A stretch of DNA of 64,000 nt from Escarpia spicata. Taxonomy: Eukaryota; Annelida; Polychaeta; Sabellida; Siboglinidae. This document shows positions 1 through 11,192 of this stretch, piece after piece; the first letter of the stretch is position 1, and every line of letters begins with the position of its first letter. The DNA is taken from assembly GCA_963995525.1 (NCBI GenBank), contig OZ023211.1, positions 57,734,420-57,798,419 of the forward strand, written 5' to 3'. The position numbers and the translations under genes are program-made. The notes under the pieces were generated by a model. The model saw only the letters and a list, made by a program, of their open reading frames with translations. It did no database searches and was not told where the DNA came from.

Positions 1-127
1 GTCATCCATTTTCCTCTAACTATGATACTCTTACCGTAACTTGACTCGTCCTCTTCGTCTTCTAATACGTCGTTGTTTTCAGAATCCAGCCACGCCTCAG
101 TAACCACGCAGACATTGGTTCCTGCGG

Positions 128-388
128 TCACAAACTATCGTTTGTCTCGACGGTTTTGTCCATGGCATCTGCTTCCAATGCGCCGATGTCGTAGGTGGGT
201 CGACGTTGACGTGTGCCGTCCGAGCGTATTGCTGCTAGGGCCTCTCCGAGAGTTGTTGCGTCGACTGCCAACAGTGTCTCGCTTGGCAGGCGTTGCCACT
301 GACTTAGCGTCTTCGAACAATCGCCTGACGCAGTGATCCACTCGCACGGTGGCTCCCGGTTGTTCTTGTCGCCGTACAGAGGCGGCAT
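128..388 (-). CDS. unassigned open frame at left edge, possible coding fragment
   Basis: An 86-codon frame reads leftward from an ATG at 386-388 through a GC-richer patch (about 130-390) flanked by AT-rich DNA. After its stop, the other minus frame stays open from about 126 to the window edge. It reads a hydrophobic stretch NVCVVTEAWL and then an acidic run LEDEEDE, so one frameshift would join the two parts. The VVTEAWL string resembles the start of LINE endonuclease domains (V-x-TETWL), but the acidic tail does not fit that family, and no downstream catalytic motif is visible before the edge. It could also be an exon. Because the patch is GC-rich, all frames are partly open, which weakens any coding claim. 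Confidence 0.2.
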   Translation of the reverse strand: MPPLYGDKNNREPPCEWITASGDCSKTLSQWQRLPSETLLAVDATTLGEALAAIRSDGTRQRRPTYDIGALEADAMDKTVETNDSL

Positions 389-1571
389 CTTGTGATCAGT
401 GCTGAACTATTTCGTGGTCGGAAAAATAATGGAAACTGTCATACTCTAACCAATTACATATTAATATATTTTTAATACGTCTTTGCTGTAACTATATGAT
501 GTAGCTATATAATTTGTTTTGTCTCTGAGGACCTTCAGCAGCTAAGTGAGGGACATCTTAAAATGTATCTCGAATGGAACGTCCATCCTTCGTCGAATAT
601 TCGAAAAAAGGTAAGCGGATGTGGCTTCTTTGCACTGAGACTGATGTAATCATCAACCCCCCACCGCTGACTCGCGCGGATGGCTCTACATGTCAGCACG
701 CTTCGTGTAAATGCGGCAGTGCTCGTTAAAGCGGAGAAATGCCCACGAAAAGGGAAACGAGCCGTGCCATTTTGACGGGTCACTCTCGAGACCAAAGAAA
801 TAACGGATAAAACGACCTCTGTGATGTTAACCAAATGAGTTCCGACGTAATCTCACACCCGTGCAGTTACGAAATGTATTGGTTGAACATCATAATTATC
901 ATTGCTTGTTAGCCATACGACGTGCGTATACATATAGTCATAGGCCTATAGCCCAATCCACCCCACATTTCCAGCTGCATGCATATAGTCCCCCAAAGGT
1001 AGTTCCCGCCAAATTGAGCTCCAAGCAGATGTCAGTCTAACCACGGTCATCGTTCGTTTGGTAAAGCACATTTTATTATTGAACTAATAACTACAACATA
1101 TAAATGTATTACAATTTCACAGTTTCAAATTTGTTTGATCGTCTTGCGAAGTTTAAATCACGAATGATCAACGAAGACATCGCGCATCGGTGATTGAAAC
1201 AAATATATTTGTCGTCTGCGAAAACGAATTAATCGTCTGCGCAAGCTCGGTACTGGTCTTGTCAAACACAAAGGCAAAACATTTCATTGCAGGTGTAAGT
1301 TTTTCGAATTTATTTGTAATAATTATTTCAAAAACGGGAAAGTGTTAAATACTTCACGATGACGTGTAATATTACCCTGGATTGTGTGTAGAAAATATAA
1401 GGTGTAAGTCAAAGTTTATTGCCTAAATAACATATTGCACAACTTCACAAGTTACAGCAACGTCCACTAATCAAGGAAAGCTCGTACCTCGGAGTCGTAC
1501 CCTAAACGTAGCGAATGGACAATGACAGGTATGGAGACGTTTAAACATAAAACAATTATGCATGCAGGATT
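389..1571. other. no gene recognised
   Basis: Mostly AT-rich, with a CpG-containing island at about 590-830 that keeps a 99-codon minus frame open. That frame has no motif I recognise. No splice-bounded exon or repeat is evident. Confidence 0.4.
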
Positions 1572-1700
1572 GTGACACTACACAGTGTCAGTTTACCACA
1601 ATATAATGCTAGCAGTGACACTACACAGTGTCGGTTTACCACAATCTAATGCTAGCAGTGACACTACACAGTGTCAGTTTACCACAATCTAATGCTAGCA
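1572..1700. repeat. 43-bp tandem repeat, 3 copies
   Basis: Three head-to-tail 43-bp units start at 1572, 1615 and 1658 with one or two differences. Each unit holds a perfect inverted repeat, GACACT-ACAC-AGTGTC, which could form a short hairpin. Confidence 0.9.
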
Positions 1701-2040
1701 GTGTAAATATATTTTAAGCAGCTTCACAAAAATAGGGCCTAAAATGTTACCTAAAAGCTAAACAAAATTTTACTTCACTTTTTCTATGTCAGTTAACTTC
1801 CGATTACATCAGCGTCTCAGTAACCCAGAATATCTTCTCATTCTCGGCTACAAAATAGCCAAAAATGGTGGTACATCGAATGCTGCCATCTAGTGACTGA
1901 TCTGCTTAATATAATAATAGCAATCTCTGTGCTGACACCTAGTGGCTTCTCCATGTAGCACCATACTTGATGCCAGTATTTGTTCCACCAAACACACATT
2001 GAAATCATCTTCGCACGCCAGGGAGCGTTGCTGATTGCTT

Positions 2041-2123
2041 CAGTCTCAGTACCCCCTGACAGATCACATCAGTCTCGGTACCCCCTGGCAGATCACATCA
2101 GTCTCGGTACCCCCTGGCAGATT
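2041..2123. repeat. 29-bp tandem repeat, about 2.9 copies
   Basis: Units beginning CAGTCTC(A/G)GTACCCCC start at 2041, 2070 and 2099; the third is incomplete. No function is visible. Confidence 0.85.
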
Positions 2124-2410
2124 GCCTTGTGAAACACTGAAGTTAAACTCGGCCAGTAATATCCAGTGCCAGAGTGTTCCGCTTGGTTTTGTTTCAGCTA
2201 ACCGTGGCTCATGTTGTATGTAATGTTTGGGAAGTATAAAGTAATTATTTGAATACACTTCCCCCTGATGTGAGGCGAGAGGGCGTCATGTCATTGTCAG
2301 GGTTCCCACAGCTAGACCGGCGGAGTCAGATACGTATAAGACAAAGTACAGCTGAGTACAATTAGAACTAATTCTGTGAACGTCTGCACTTTACGTAGGA
2401 TAGCTGCCTC

Positions 2411-2546
2411 AGGTAGTACATAGCCACCAGTAGTACGTAGCCACCAGTAGTGCGTAGCCACCAGTAGTGCGTAGCCACCAGTAGTGCGTAGCCACCAGTA
2501 GTGCGTAGCCACCAGTAGTGCGTAGCCACCAGTAGTATGTAGTCAC
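2411..2546. repeat. 17-bp minisatellite, 8 copies
   Basis: The unit CAGTAGTGCGTAGCCAC repeats eight times. The outer copies are the most diverged and the middle ones identical. Because 17 is not a multiple of 3, the minus-strand frame reads a 17-residue peptide repeat, which is a by-product. Confidence 0.9.
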
Positions 2547-3969
2547 CATTGCCTGCAAGGATGATTTAAGTGAACTAGTTGTTTTTAACAGTTTTGTTTA
2601 TTTAAACAAGTTCTTACACCAACTAAGATATTACCATTTAATGTAACATAGCTCTGTAAAACAATCTCGCTTTGATCTGCAAGGAAATACTTTGAATGTA
2701 TTCAAACATTTATTGTACATTTAAATCGGACACTTTAATTAACAGCTAGACATTCATTACAAATTCCTTCATCCCAGGTCTTCGGCAATTTTGTTGAAAC
2801 AAATTTGATAAATTTACTCTACACATTAACAAATAAATTATACATATTATAATTGTATTAAAACATCATATTATGCCAACAGATTATGAGATATGGAGAC
2901 CAAGTTTCCTGGAGAGAGTAAGATATTTGTCACAATTTTGAAAACCAAAGTTATGTTGCACATTACAAATCAGATTTGTTAACATTATATTATGCCCCAA
3001 ATGAGCACTGGCTTATTGCATTTCTAAGATGTTTGACCTAAGGGTCATAAGTTAGTTATTCAATAATGATACATAATGGAATGTATGAACCTTGTAGCTA
3101 AGTGACCCTCTATCATTACTCATAATCATGCCTCATATGTGATCATATTTCTAGTTGAATAGATTCATGAATAGATTCATGAATAGAAATTACAATATTT
3201 TTGGTTTAAATTAATTATAATAATATTGACTCAACTTCTGTAGCTCCTAAATCCTCGAATACCCATGTGAAAAAGTGCAAAAAGCTAGAATCATCAAACG
3301 TTTAATACCAAGAGGGATGGACACAAGTTATTATTAGAACAATGAACTGATGAATTTATGGAAAAAATCAAATTTTTAATAAACAGTTGTTTACTTTTTT
3401 CAGTAAATTTTAGATGGCTTTAAAGTGATGGAGAGTTTGTTCCAAATTTTGGGTGAAGCCATAGTTGTCCAGGTTAGTTAAATTAGGAGCAACAAGTTAG
3501 AAATAGATGCATGATTGACCACTTGCATCCTATTACAGGTGTATGCTGTTGACATTTAGAGATGCCATCGATTAACTGCAGTAGTTGGGACAGAAAAAGC
3601 AGGTGTTAGACTAGTACTTGGCATTTATGTCTTCTGATTGGATATTAATAATATATTTGAATTTTCCAGAAAGTTCAGCATCTGATATATAGATATATAT
3701 ACAAGGTGAACTCACTAACAACTTGAACATATACACAATTGCATATCAATAACAATTACTCTGTAGGTATATTTATGTTCATATCAATGATTGTCTCTAA
3801 ACGGATGAACACATCACTAAATTATTTTACATCTTTCTGTAATATATATGTCTCATGTGTCCTACGTAGTCAAGTAGCTTGTCATCATTCCTGCTACTGG
3901 CTTCTCGGACCTGTTTGAACTGAAATAAATACATAAGTAAACACAGTAGCACACAATTATATTTACTTT
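2547..3969. other. AT-rich intergenic or intronic DNA, no gene
   Basis: No open frame of note. A short 12-bp repeat (GAATAGATTCAT, about 2.5 copies) lies near 3155-3186 and a small AT run near 3690-3705. Otherwise nothing is recognised. Confidence 0.5.
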
Positions 3970-3974
3970 GTTAG

Positions 3975-4220
3975 AGCAACATCCATGCGCACACATATGC
4001 ACATGTGTGCATGGATGCACGCATACGCACCTGCATGTTTGAATGCGTATACACACTTGCATGCACACTATCGCACACACATGTACAAACACACATTATT
4101 GCATGCATGCGTGTACAATAATGTGTACATAGACACATGTACAAACACACATGTACAAACACACACACGGTACACATCCACCCAAGCATGCACGCATGCA
4201 CGCATGCACACACATCATTG
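3975..4220. repeat. alternating purine-pyrimidine tract (CA/TG/CATGCA-rich)
   Basis: About 245 bp of degenerate CA, CATGCA and CGCATG steps with many short palindromes. Frames are open on both strands only because the tract is stop-poor; their predicted His/Cys/Thr-rich peptides are not treated as genes. Such tracts are known to favour Z-DNA. Confidence 0.8.
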
Positions 4221-4687
4221 CAGCATGCAGTACAGTAGACGTGTGTGACATTAGATTCTCTCCACTGTGCTGTAGGTCTAAGATACACAGCCCACGGTTG
4301 ACACTGCGTTCCACTGTTGCACTGCCAATAAAACATAGTGTTTATAAAATATATCGCAGTGCCTGAGCTATATGCGGTCTACCTATGCCACAACCACCAG
4401 TGTCGCAGCTAGCACCAGTCGCAAAGCAGCAATTGATTGTCGTATGAAATCGTGTGCACAGCATTAGAGACGGTCATGTGGCACACTGGGCTGCCTGTAC
4501 AATTGCTAAATCTATGATTTATACAGCCGGGACGCTGGGGGCAGATACATCCTGCCGACAACCCGACTCATCGTTTTGTAACTCAAATACTCTTCATGTT
4601 GTGTCACTGCATCTGTATGGTGCTATTGCCAGACCATGCCAGTGTTCTTGGATGTGATCGGGCTCTAGTTGATGTGCTGCTTTACAG

Positions 4688-4774
4688 GAGGACATTGTCA
4701 GCTCATGACGCCATCAACTGCGGCTTTGTTGCATGTCTCTGTGCATGACGAAACCATGAGGGGCATCAAGGAAG
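4688..4774 (+). CDS. candidate small coding exon
   Basis: A segment bounded by a good acceptor (GCTTTACAG, ending at 4687) and a consensus donor (GAAG|GTAAGT at 4775). One frame is open throughout: two bases, 28 codons, one base. The peptide includes LMTPSTAALLHVSVHDETMR. An ATG at 4706 could be a start if this is a first coding exon. The two splice signals and the open frame agree, but 87 bp is short enough to arise by chance, the peptide has no motif I recognise, and no partner exon was found. A MITE begins 20 bp downstream in what would be the intron. Confidence 0.3.
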
Positions 4775-4794
4775 GTAAGTTGAAGATGAATTCT

Positions 4795-4925
4795 GGGTAA
4801 TCTTTGACTTAAATGGCCCATATTAGTTGTCTTCCTACTGACCCTAACATTGTGCCTATACCTCACCCCACGGTGAGGATAATCAGACTGCAAATAATTT
4901 AGGCCAATTAAGTCAAAGATTACCC
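4795..4925. mobile_element. 131-bp palindromic MITE-like element
   Basis: The ends are inverted repeats of about 24 bp: GGGTAATCTTTGACTTA at 4795 and its complement TAAGTCAAAGATTACCC ending at 4925. The outer 17 bases match exactly and the inner part nearly so (aATGGCC/AATTGGCC). There is no coding capacity. No clear target duplication is seen, so the superfamily is open. Confidence 0.65.
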
Positions 4926-6384
4926 GGTGCCGACAGAGTAACCTTGTTATTCCCTGTTTGTCCCTGATGTCTGGGGTGAGGCTGGCACAGATATGGATTT
5001 GTTCCTATTCCACCACTGATCCTGTTTCACTGTCATCCTCAATCCCCCATGTCCCAGGTTAATCCAGTCAGGCTGTGATACCTTCCCGCACTGTCGGTCT
5101 ACCCCTTGGGGCGCATTATTGGGTCAGTACCACAGATGTTTACTATAGTACTGGCTTCCAGGAACCAATTGCATTTTTGATTGGCAGATGAATATGATTA
5201 TAATGAAGCATTCTGTGTACATATAATATGTATTATATGAACAGTTTTGGGTTGCAATTTAATAATTTGGCGTATTGATCTTTGATTGTAAACATTCCAT
5301 CCAGAGGTTCATGTTTTTAGTAGTAATTATTCTTCGAATTTGTTTTGGACATTTGTATGTGATAAGGTTTTCACTGGTTTATGAGAATTTTCCCGATAGT
5401 GTTATAAGACATTCAGTAACACTACATGCACTAGCTAGAAATAGTGAAACAATTTAATTGATGATGAAAACAATATCATGGAATATAAGAAAAGTGTCTT
5501 CTCTTGGAGGTGCTGTGTGTACGCAGCGGCCAAAAGATCCACTAACAGAAGGATGTATGATGCAAAACTGATTCCTAGAAAACATGTAAACATCGGTGAC
5601 CCCACACAGATACTGTGTATTTGATGCTACTTTGATGTATGGCATAAACCTGACTATTATTAGCAGCGGGCCCGTGTAGCACAAGTTGTTAACAGCCTAG
5701 CCAACAGTTACTTAATGCAAATTCAACAATGCGGAATGCCGTGAATACAAGGATTTATGGCAACATGGTGGCAGTGAACGTGCGTGCACATTTCTTGTCA
5801 CGAAATCAACTTGCATCCGAGTGTGCGTGTGCATGCATTGGATCTCGCCATGAGAGTACGTTCCGTAAGTGCAAGGCCAGATCTGATTCCTAGCACTGCT
5901 GATATGTATATATGCCCATGGCTGGGCGTCACAGTTATAATTGCCTCTTCTGGAGCAGACCGCGAGCGGCTAGTTGGTCTTCAGTTGTGAGTAGGCAGGT
6001 GTTGTCATTCTGGGTGTCCCTGGTGGAGTGTCTCCAAGTGATGTTGAGTATCTTCCACAGGCTGGCTGAGATATTGTACAAGGACACGCCGGTGTGGTAC
6101 TGATGCAATTAAAGGTACGATGTAATTACTTGTCTTATTTTGACGTTTATGGTGATGGTCGTTTGGTATGTGTGTAATGAAGGGGCATATGGCTGTTGTA
6201 GTGGCAAAGACGTACAGAAGCAGCGTAGTTATGGTTATGTTTTATTAAATTGAATGCATGCAGCATAGTGGCCTGATTATTTAATTAGTGTGTGTGCCAA
6301 ACATACTTGACGTAATGCCAGTGAGAAACTAGCTGTCATTGTGTCAGTTTTGCATGCCATAGAAAAAACTTTGATTACTTTTGT
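4926..6384. other. no gene recognised
   Basis: Short frames at 5275-5457, 5784-5990 and 5912-6103 have no recognisable motif or convincing splice borders. A GTAAGT donor-like site at about 5866 lacks a convincing exon. Nothing else is seen. Confidence 0.4.
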
Positions 6385-6760
6385 GTTTAAGTGTGAGCGT
6401 GTGCGAGTGTGTGTATGCGACAGTGTGGGCTTGTGTGTATATTATGTGCACGCATATGTGTGGGTGTGTGTGTGTCTGTGCATGTGTGTGTCTGCGTGTG
6501 TGTCTGCATGTGTGTGCGTGTGTGTGTGCATGCGTGCGTGTGTGTGTGTAGGTATATGTATGAGTGTGCGTGTGAGTTGGCGTGTATACACGTGTGATCT
6601 GTATGTGGGTGCGTGCATGTACATATATATGTATATATATATGCGTGTGCACGTGTGTTGGTAAGCACGGGTATGTGGATGTGTGCGCATGTATGTATTG
6701 TATTTGTGTGTGTGCATATATAATTTTTATGTATTGTGTGTGTGTGCGTGCATGTGTATT
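6385..6760. repeat. degenerate (TG)n / alternating purine-pyrimidine tract
   Basis: About 375 bp dominated by GTGTGT, GTGCGT and ATATAT steps. Open frames of 90-156 codons on both strands here are low-complexity artefacts. It can be read as a decayed (TG)n microsatellite with Z-DNA potential. Confidence 0.9.
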
Positions 6761-6886
6761 AGCATAAATGAATGTAAGTAATTTATTTCCAACAACAACA
6801 TAAAACAATTGCACATCCCGTTATTCCAAAATACAACATTTTCAACATATGGACAGAAAATACTCATAAATGTTGGTGGAAAGGGA

Positions 6887-6963
6887 GTGAACAGAAGTGT
6901 AATACTTGATTCTCCCCCATTACTCATTAGGGTAGAATGGGAGTGAACAGAAGTGTAATACTT
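6887..6963. repeat. 25-bp direct repeat pair
   Basis: GAGTGAACAGAAGTGTAATA is repeated at about 6887 and 6940 with extra flanking identity, separated by about 28 bp that include GGGAG/CCCCC text. It may be a local duplication. Confidence 0.6.
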
Positions 6964-7059
6964 ATGTTTGGTTCACCCCAACCACTATGGCTACTTATTG
7001 TACTATTACAACATATTACAACATATTTCAATTTCACAAATAATGCAATATACAGCCCT

Positions 7060-8773
7060 TAGACTATGTAATGTCTTGTTAGAATTATTTTGATGTTTTT
7101 CTTAGATCTAGTACATAGATAGAAGATGGTACTTATAGTTTTTTTAAACGCCTTTATGCTTCTACTGCTGGTGATGCTTTCTCTGGTTATTCGAACGTTA
7201 TTTACACACAGATTAATGTCGTTTTTTGACAAATTGAGTGATAATTTGTTTGCAGCAAACCATTTGCACAATTTGGCAAGTTCTCTATTTAACATGTCAC
7301 GTAGTTCTGTCAGATTGTTACCGATACAAAATATATTCATATCGTCAACAAAAAGTATGAATTTTACTAACGTTGATATGTTACAGATGTCATTAACGTA
7401 AAGGACAAATAAATGTGGACCTAAAATAGACCCTTGCGGAACTCCACATGGGATATCTAACAGCTCAGATACACACACGTCAATATATACAAATTGCTTC
7501 CTGTTTGAAAGGTAGCTTTTAATCCAATCATTCACAATTCCATGCATCCCATAATAATAATTTTTTTGTAAGTATTTCATGGTCTACTGTATCGAACGCC
7601 TTTTTCAGATCAATAAATACACAGACAGCATGCTTTTTAGTGTCATTAGCATTTGTGATTTCCTCAAACAATTCCAATACAGCATGTGACGTGGATATAT
7701 TAGCACGGAACCCATACTGATTTGAACTTAATATGTTATTTGCATTTAAAAAGCTGTCTGTTCTGGCAAGGAACAGTTTTTCCAGGATTTGTGAAAATTG
7801 CGGCAATAGAGAAATTGGCCTATAATTTGTAACGTCAGTTTTCATGCCACTTCTAAAGATGCGTATAAATTTGAAAGTTTTCATACGTGTTGGGAATACA
7901 CCATTTCTAAATGAATTATTACATATATGAGTGAGAGGTTTGCTTATTACATGAATGACCTTTGTGAGTCGCGACAATGTCCATACTTATGCCTTCAAAG
8001 TCTGAAGATGTCTTTTTGGTACACACTTTCATTGTACATGTAGTTAAAAGTTCCTCGTCATCGACAAGTTTGAGGAATAAACTTTGGTCAATACTACCTC
8101 CTAAACAATCATACACAGAATTACGTTCATCCTTATTGTTGATATCCTTTGCTAAGTTAGGACCAACATTTGTAATAAAAAACATTAAATAAATTTGCCA
8201 TTTCTGTTTTGTTGGTAAAAAATGTCTCTATTGCCACATACCAGATGTGTTTGAAAGTTTACCGACTGGTGTTGTTTGCATAATACATCATTCAATATCG
8301 CCCGTGTTTCTTTAGTGTTACCTTTTTTCTGCCAACTGATTACTGTAGTATGCTTTATCGGCCAATCTTAAGATAGTAGTTAATTTATTTTTATACGTTT
8401 TATATCGAGACTCCGCAGTTTCAGTTCTATCCCTGAGAAATGTTCTACATAGTACATTCTTTATATGACATGCGTTTTTAAAGCCATTTGTAAACCAGGT
8501 TTTTTTTCTATATGTTTGCTTTATCCCTAACCTTCTTAACAGGGTAGAGATGATTATACAATGCACTAAATCTATTTATATCTAAAATTTGTATACGCCA
8601 AGTTTGCATCGTCAGCTTCTAGCACATCATCCCACTTTTCTTGCCTCATACTTTCACTAAACGAGCATACATTATCATCTTTTACAAGTCTTACATGTTT
8701 AAAAGTGTAACATTTATGTATCTGTATAAAATATCAGCAAATGATCACTGAGGTCATTGATTAATGGTAATGT
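7060..8773 (-). mobile_element. LINE A, 3' part: end of endonuclease plus reverse transcriptase (decayed)
   Basis: Reading leftward, this holds the end of an apurinic-type endonuclease (NDLSDHLLIF near 8730-8760), a linker, then reverse transcriptase blocks in the correct order: NYRPISLLP, FIDLKKAFDTVDHEIL, CGVPQGSILGP and the catalytic box as FVDD (alanine changed to valine, both aspartates kept), then KWFAANKLSLNLSK. Frames break near 8570, 8250, 7950, 7560 and after the palm, so it is inactive. The RT type is that of non-LTR retrotransposons of the Jockey/CR1 supergroup and clearly differs from the CR1-like copy at 51 kb. Its 5' half continues at 10841-11192, interrupted by two other LINEs. 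The C-terminal domain is lost near 7060. Confidence 0.85.
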
Positions 8774-8775
8774 AT

Positions 8776-9805
8776 TTATTTCAGACAATCATCATGTCCA
8801 TATATACAAATACATCAATAAAAGTATGTAAATAAATATAAAAATTCATAGATAAGAACAACATGTTTAACAATTATATAAATCCTGGACCCACTGGTGC
8901 CGCAGTTTCGAAGTACAATACATGTCGCTAGTTTTAATGCTATAAATAATGGGATTCAAAGACAAGTCAATCCTATTCATTAGGATAAAAGAGCCTTTCT
9001 GATTACACATTTACCCGAGCTGACATTAGCTGTAACAAACATGTGGTTAGCAATACATCTCATGGGCAAATTGTTCAATATCCTGAAAGAGTTGTTATAT
9101 GCAACAATGAATTGCTGAAAATTTCCTTTTTTAAAGTTCACCCATAACGCACACATATAGATATTACCAAAATATGCAGTAAATAGCTTATTTTTTACAG
9201 CAGTGAACAAAAGTGGAATTTTTGACGTAACATATTACTCTTGGCATACAAAAGTCTCACTTTGGCTTGCATGTCAGACTCATCAGACAAGTTATTAAAA
9301 ATAACATGTCCAAGATATTTACAATAGGTGGCAAATTTTAACTTCTTTCCTCCTAATGTAATTTCTTTAGAAAGATTTAACTTTTTAGATTCAAAGTACA
9401 TGACCAGGGATTTACCCGCATTGTATTGCACGTCATGCTCACATCCGTATGAGTAACACATGTCTAGTAGTGTTTGTAGTCCTTTAGCAGAAGGTGCAAT
9501 CAGAAGTAGATCATAGGCGTATATAAGGTGATTAACAACCATGTTACCAAGACTACAACCGATTTGTTTTTTGTGCAGTTGTATACTCAGATTATCCATA
9601 TATATATTAAAAAATAAAGGGGATAACTTCCCACCTTGCTTAACACCAGGCCTACCGAGAAGAAGTCCGATAGGTATTTCTCCATCGTATGCATACACAT
9701 TGATTATTGAATGAATTGCCGAGTACTCTTAAGATATATTTCGGTACATTTCATTGTTTTAGTTAATAACCCAGTTCTAACTGAGTAATTCATTTGATTA
9801 GTAAT
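8776..9805 (-). mobile_element. LINE B: reverse transcriptase fragment with 3' end (decayed)
   Basis: A second minus-strand LINE, distinct from A. Clear blocks are GVKQGGKLSPLFFNIYMDNL (about 9600-9660), LIYAYDLLLIAPSAKGLQTL (about 9470-9540) and, after a frameshift near 9205, the C-terminal region including LRHQWVQDLYNC before a stop near 8878. The catalytic box should read YADD but reads YAYD here, so the first catalytic aspartate of the pair is lost. That and the frameshift make it inactive. Upstream sequence to about 9805 still resembles RT but with stops. The 3' end, about 100 bp after the stop, lies directly against the endonuclease part of LINE A. Confidence 0.75.
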
Positions 9806-9812
9806 GTCTTGA

Positions 9813-10840
9813 CAGAAGACAACGGGTAGTAGTTGATGGGGAGGCTTCAAACTGGAAATCAGTTTTGATTGGGGTACCACAGGGATCAGTACTGGGACCT
9901 ATATTATTCTTAATATATATCAACGATTTGGATGACGATATAACAAGTAAGGTTTTGAAATTTGCAGATGATACAAAATTGCTTAGAAGGATTAAAAGTG
10001 ATGGAGATAGACAACATTTACAAGATCATCTTGACAGGTTGATCAAATGGTCTGAAAAATGACAAATGTTGTTCAATTTTGGGAAATGTAAATGCCTCCA
10101 CACAGGACATGGGAACGAAGATGTACAATATACAATGGGAGGTTCTGTACTAAGTACTACTGTTAAGGAAAAGGACTTAGGGTTAACCATTAGTGCTGAT
10201 ATGAAGGTTTCAGAGCAGTGCGTTATTGCTGCTTCAAAGGGAAATCAAATCCTTGGATTAATTAGGCAAAACTTAACGTATAAGGAAAAAGAGCTAATAA
10301 TACCACTGTACAAAACAATAGTTAGGCCTCATTTAGAATATCGCAGGAAGGACATAGATATGCTAGAAAGAGTACAGAGGAGAGTAACTAAAATGATACC
10401 TAAACTGAGGGATCTTAGTTACGAAATACGCCTAAAAAAATGTGGCTTAACAACACTAGAGACCAGGAGATTGAGAGGAGATCAGATAGAAGTGTTTAAA
10501 ATATTGAATGGTTACGAAAATATTGATAGAAATTTTTTTTTCTCAGTTAAGAAAGATAGAAGGACCAGAGGACATGAAGTTACATTAGTAAAGGAGCAGT
10601 GTAGATTAGATATAAGAAAGTTCTCATTCTCACAAAGGACTGTAACTGAATGGAACAGATTGTCTCCTGATTGTGTTAGTGCTAGTAGTGTGAATATGTT
10701 TAAAAATAAAATTGACATATACCTTAAAAGGGTGGGATACACGTAGATACAAATGATTGGACTCTCGATAAGCCAAAAGGCTTCCTTGTCCACCTGCCAT
10801 CTAGAGTTAATTTTCTGGATGGCAATCTTGTTAAATCTTG
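9813..10840 (+). mobile_element. CR1-like LINE copy 2, 5'-truncated, 3' end intact
   Basis: Nearly the same as the last third of the LINE at 51-53.8 kb, beginning inside the RT domain (GTAGTAGTTGATGGGGAGGC) and running through the stop at about 10744 and the same 3' untranslated segment (CTCTCGATAAGCCAAAAGGC). It keeps GVPQGSVLGPILF and FADD. Defects: Trp to TGA at 10060-10062, and a 24-base in-frame loss after 10340 that removes eight residues present in the 51-kb copy (CIQAWRPY). It ends near CTTGTTAAATCTTG inside LINE A. The 5' truncation is typical of target-primed reverse transcription. Confidence 0.9.
9865..10746 (+). pseudogene. reverse transcriptase C-terminal part with one in-frame stop
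   Basis: The frame from 9865 through 10746 is continuous except for the single TGA at 10060-10062. It encodes the palm (PQGSVLGPILF, FADDTKLLRR), thumb and C-terminal domain of a non-LTR reverse transcriptase. Compared with the intact relative at 51-53.7 kb it lacks the upstream endonuclease, fingers and part of the palm, and eight residues near the middle. The other aligned residues are well kept, so the copy is fairly young. It is not expected to make active enzyme. Confidence 0.85.
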
Positions 10841-11192
10841 TATCAGAGTACACAAGTTTGTTGTAATTCGACTCAGTCCATCCATTAATGGAAACAAACC
10901 TAAACCATACATACAATCAAAAAAACTGTCCAGTTGTGTGTATCTTGTTTTAGGAGATCGATATTGAAATCACCACATACAAAAATAGATTTACTGGCTC
11001 GATATCAGTAAACAACTGCTCCATACTCTCGCAAAATAGGTTTATGTCTGAACCCGGGGTTCTGTCTACACAACTCACAATTATATTTTTTTGTTTTTTC
11101 GTGTCCAATTCCACAGTGAGACATTCAAATATATTGTCAATGTGTACATACATGTTACTGTATGAAGTAGAATGGCAGTTGCCATGTCGCAA
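10841..11192 (-). mobile_element. LINE A, 5' part: endonuclease domain (decayed)
   Basis: On the minus strand this reads FECLTVELDTKKQKNIIVSC, then, after a frameshift, the endonuclease motif VCGDFNIDLLKQD (about 10940-10980), then, in another frame, MYGLGLFPLMDGLSRITTN and CTLIQD ending at about 10836. In LINE endonucleases this last block is followed closely by the SDH motif. Here SDH is found 2.1 kb away at about 8745, so the CR1-like copy and LINE B interrupt the domain. Sequence upstream (to about 11260) may also belong but is too decayed to claim. Confidence 0.7.

Noticed and set aside
2298..2312. hAT-like terminus CAGGGTTCCCACA
   Set aside because: No complementary end was found downstream, so no element can be drawn.
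6341..6814. 156-codon His/Thr-rich minus frame
   Set aside because: Translation of the (TG)n tract.
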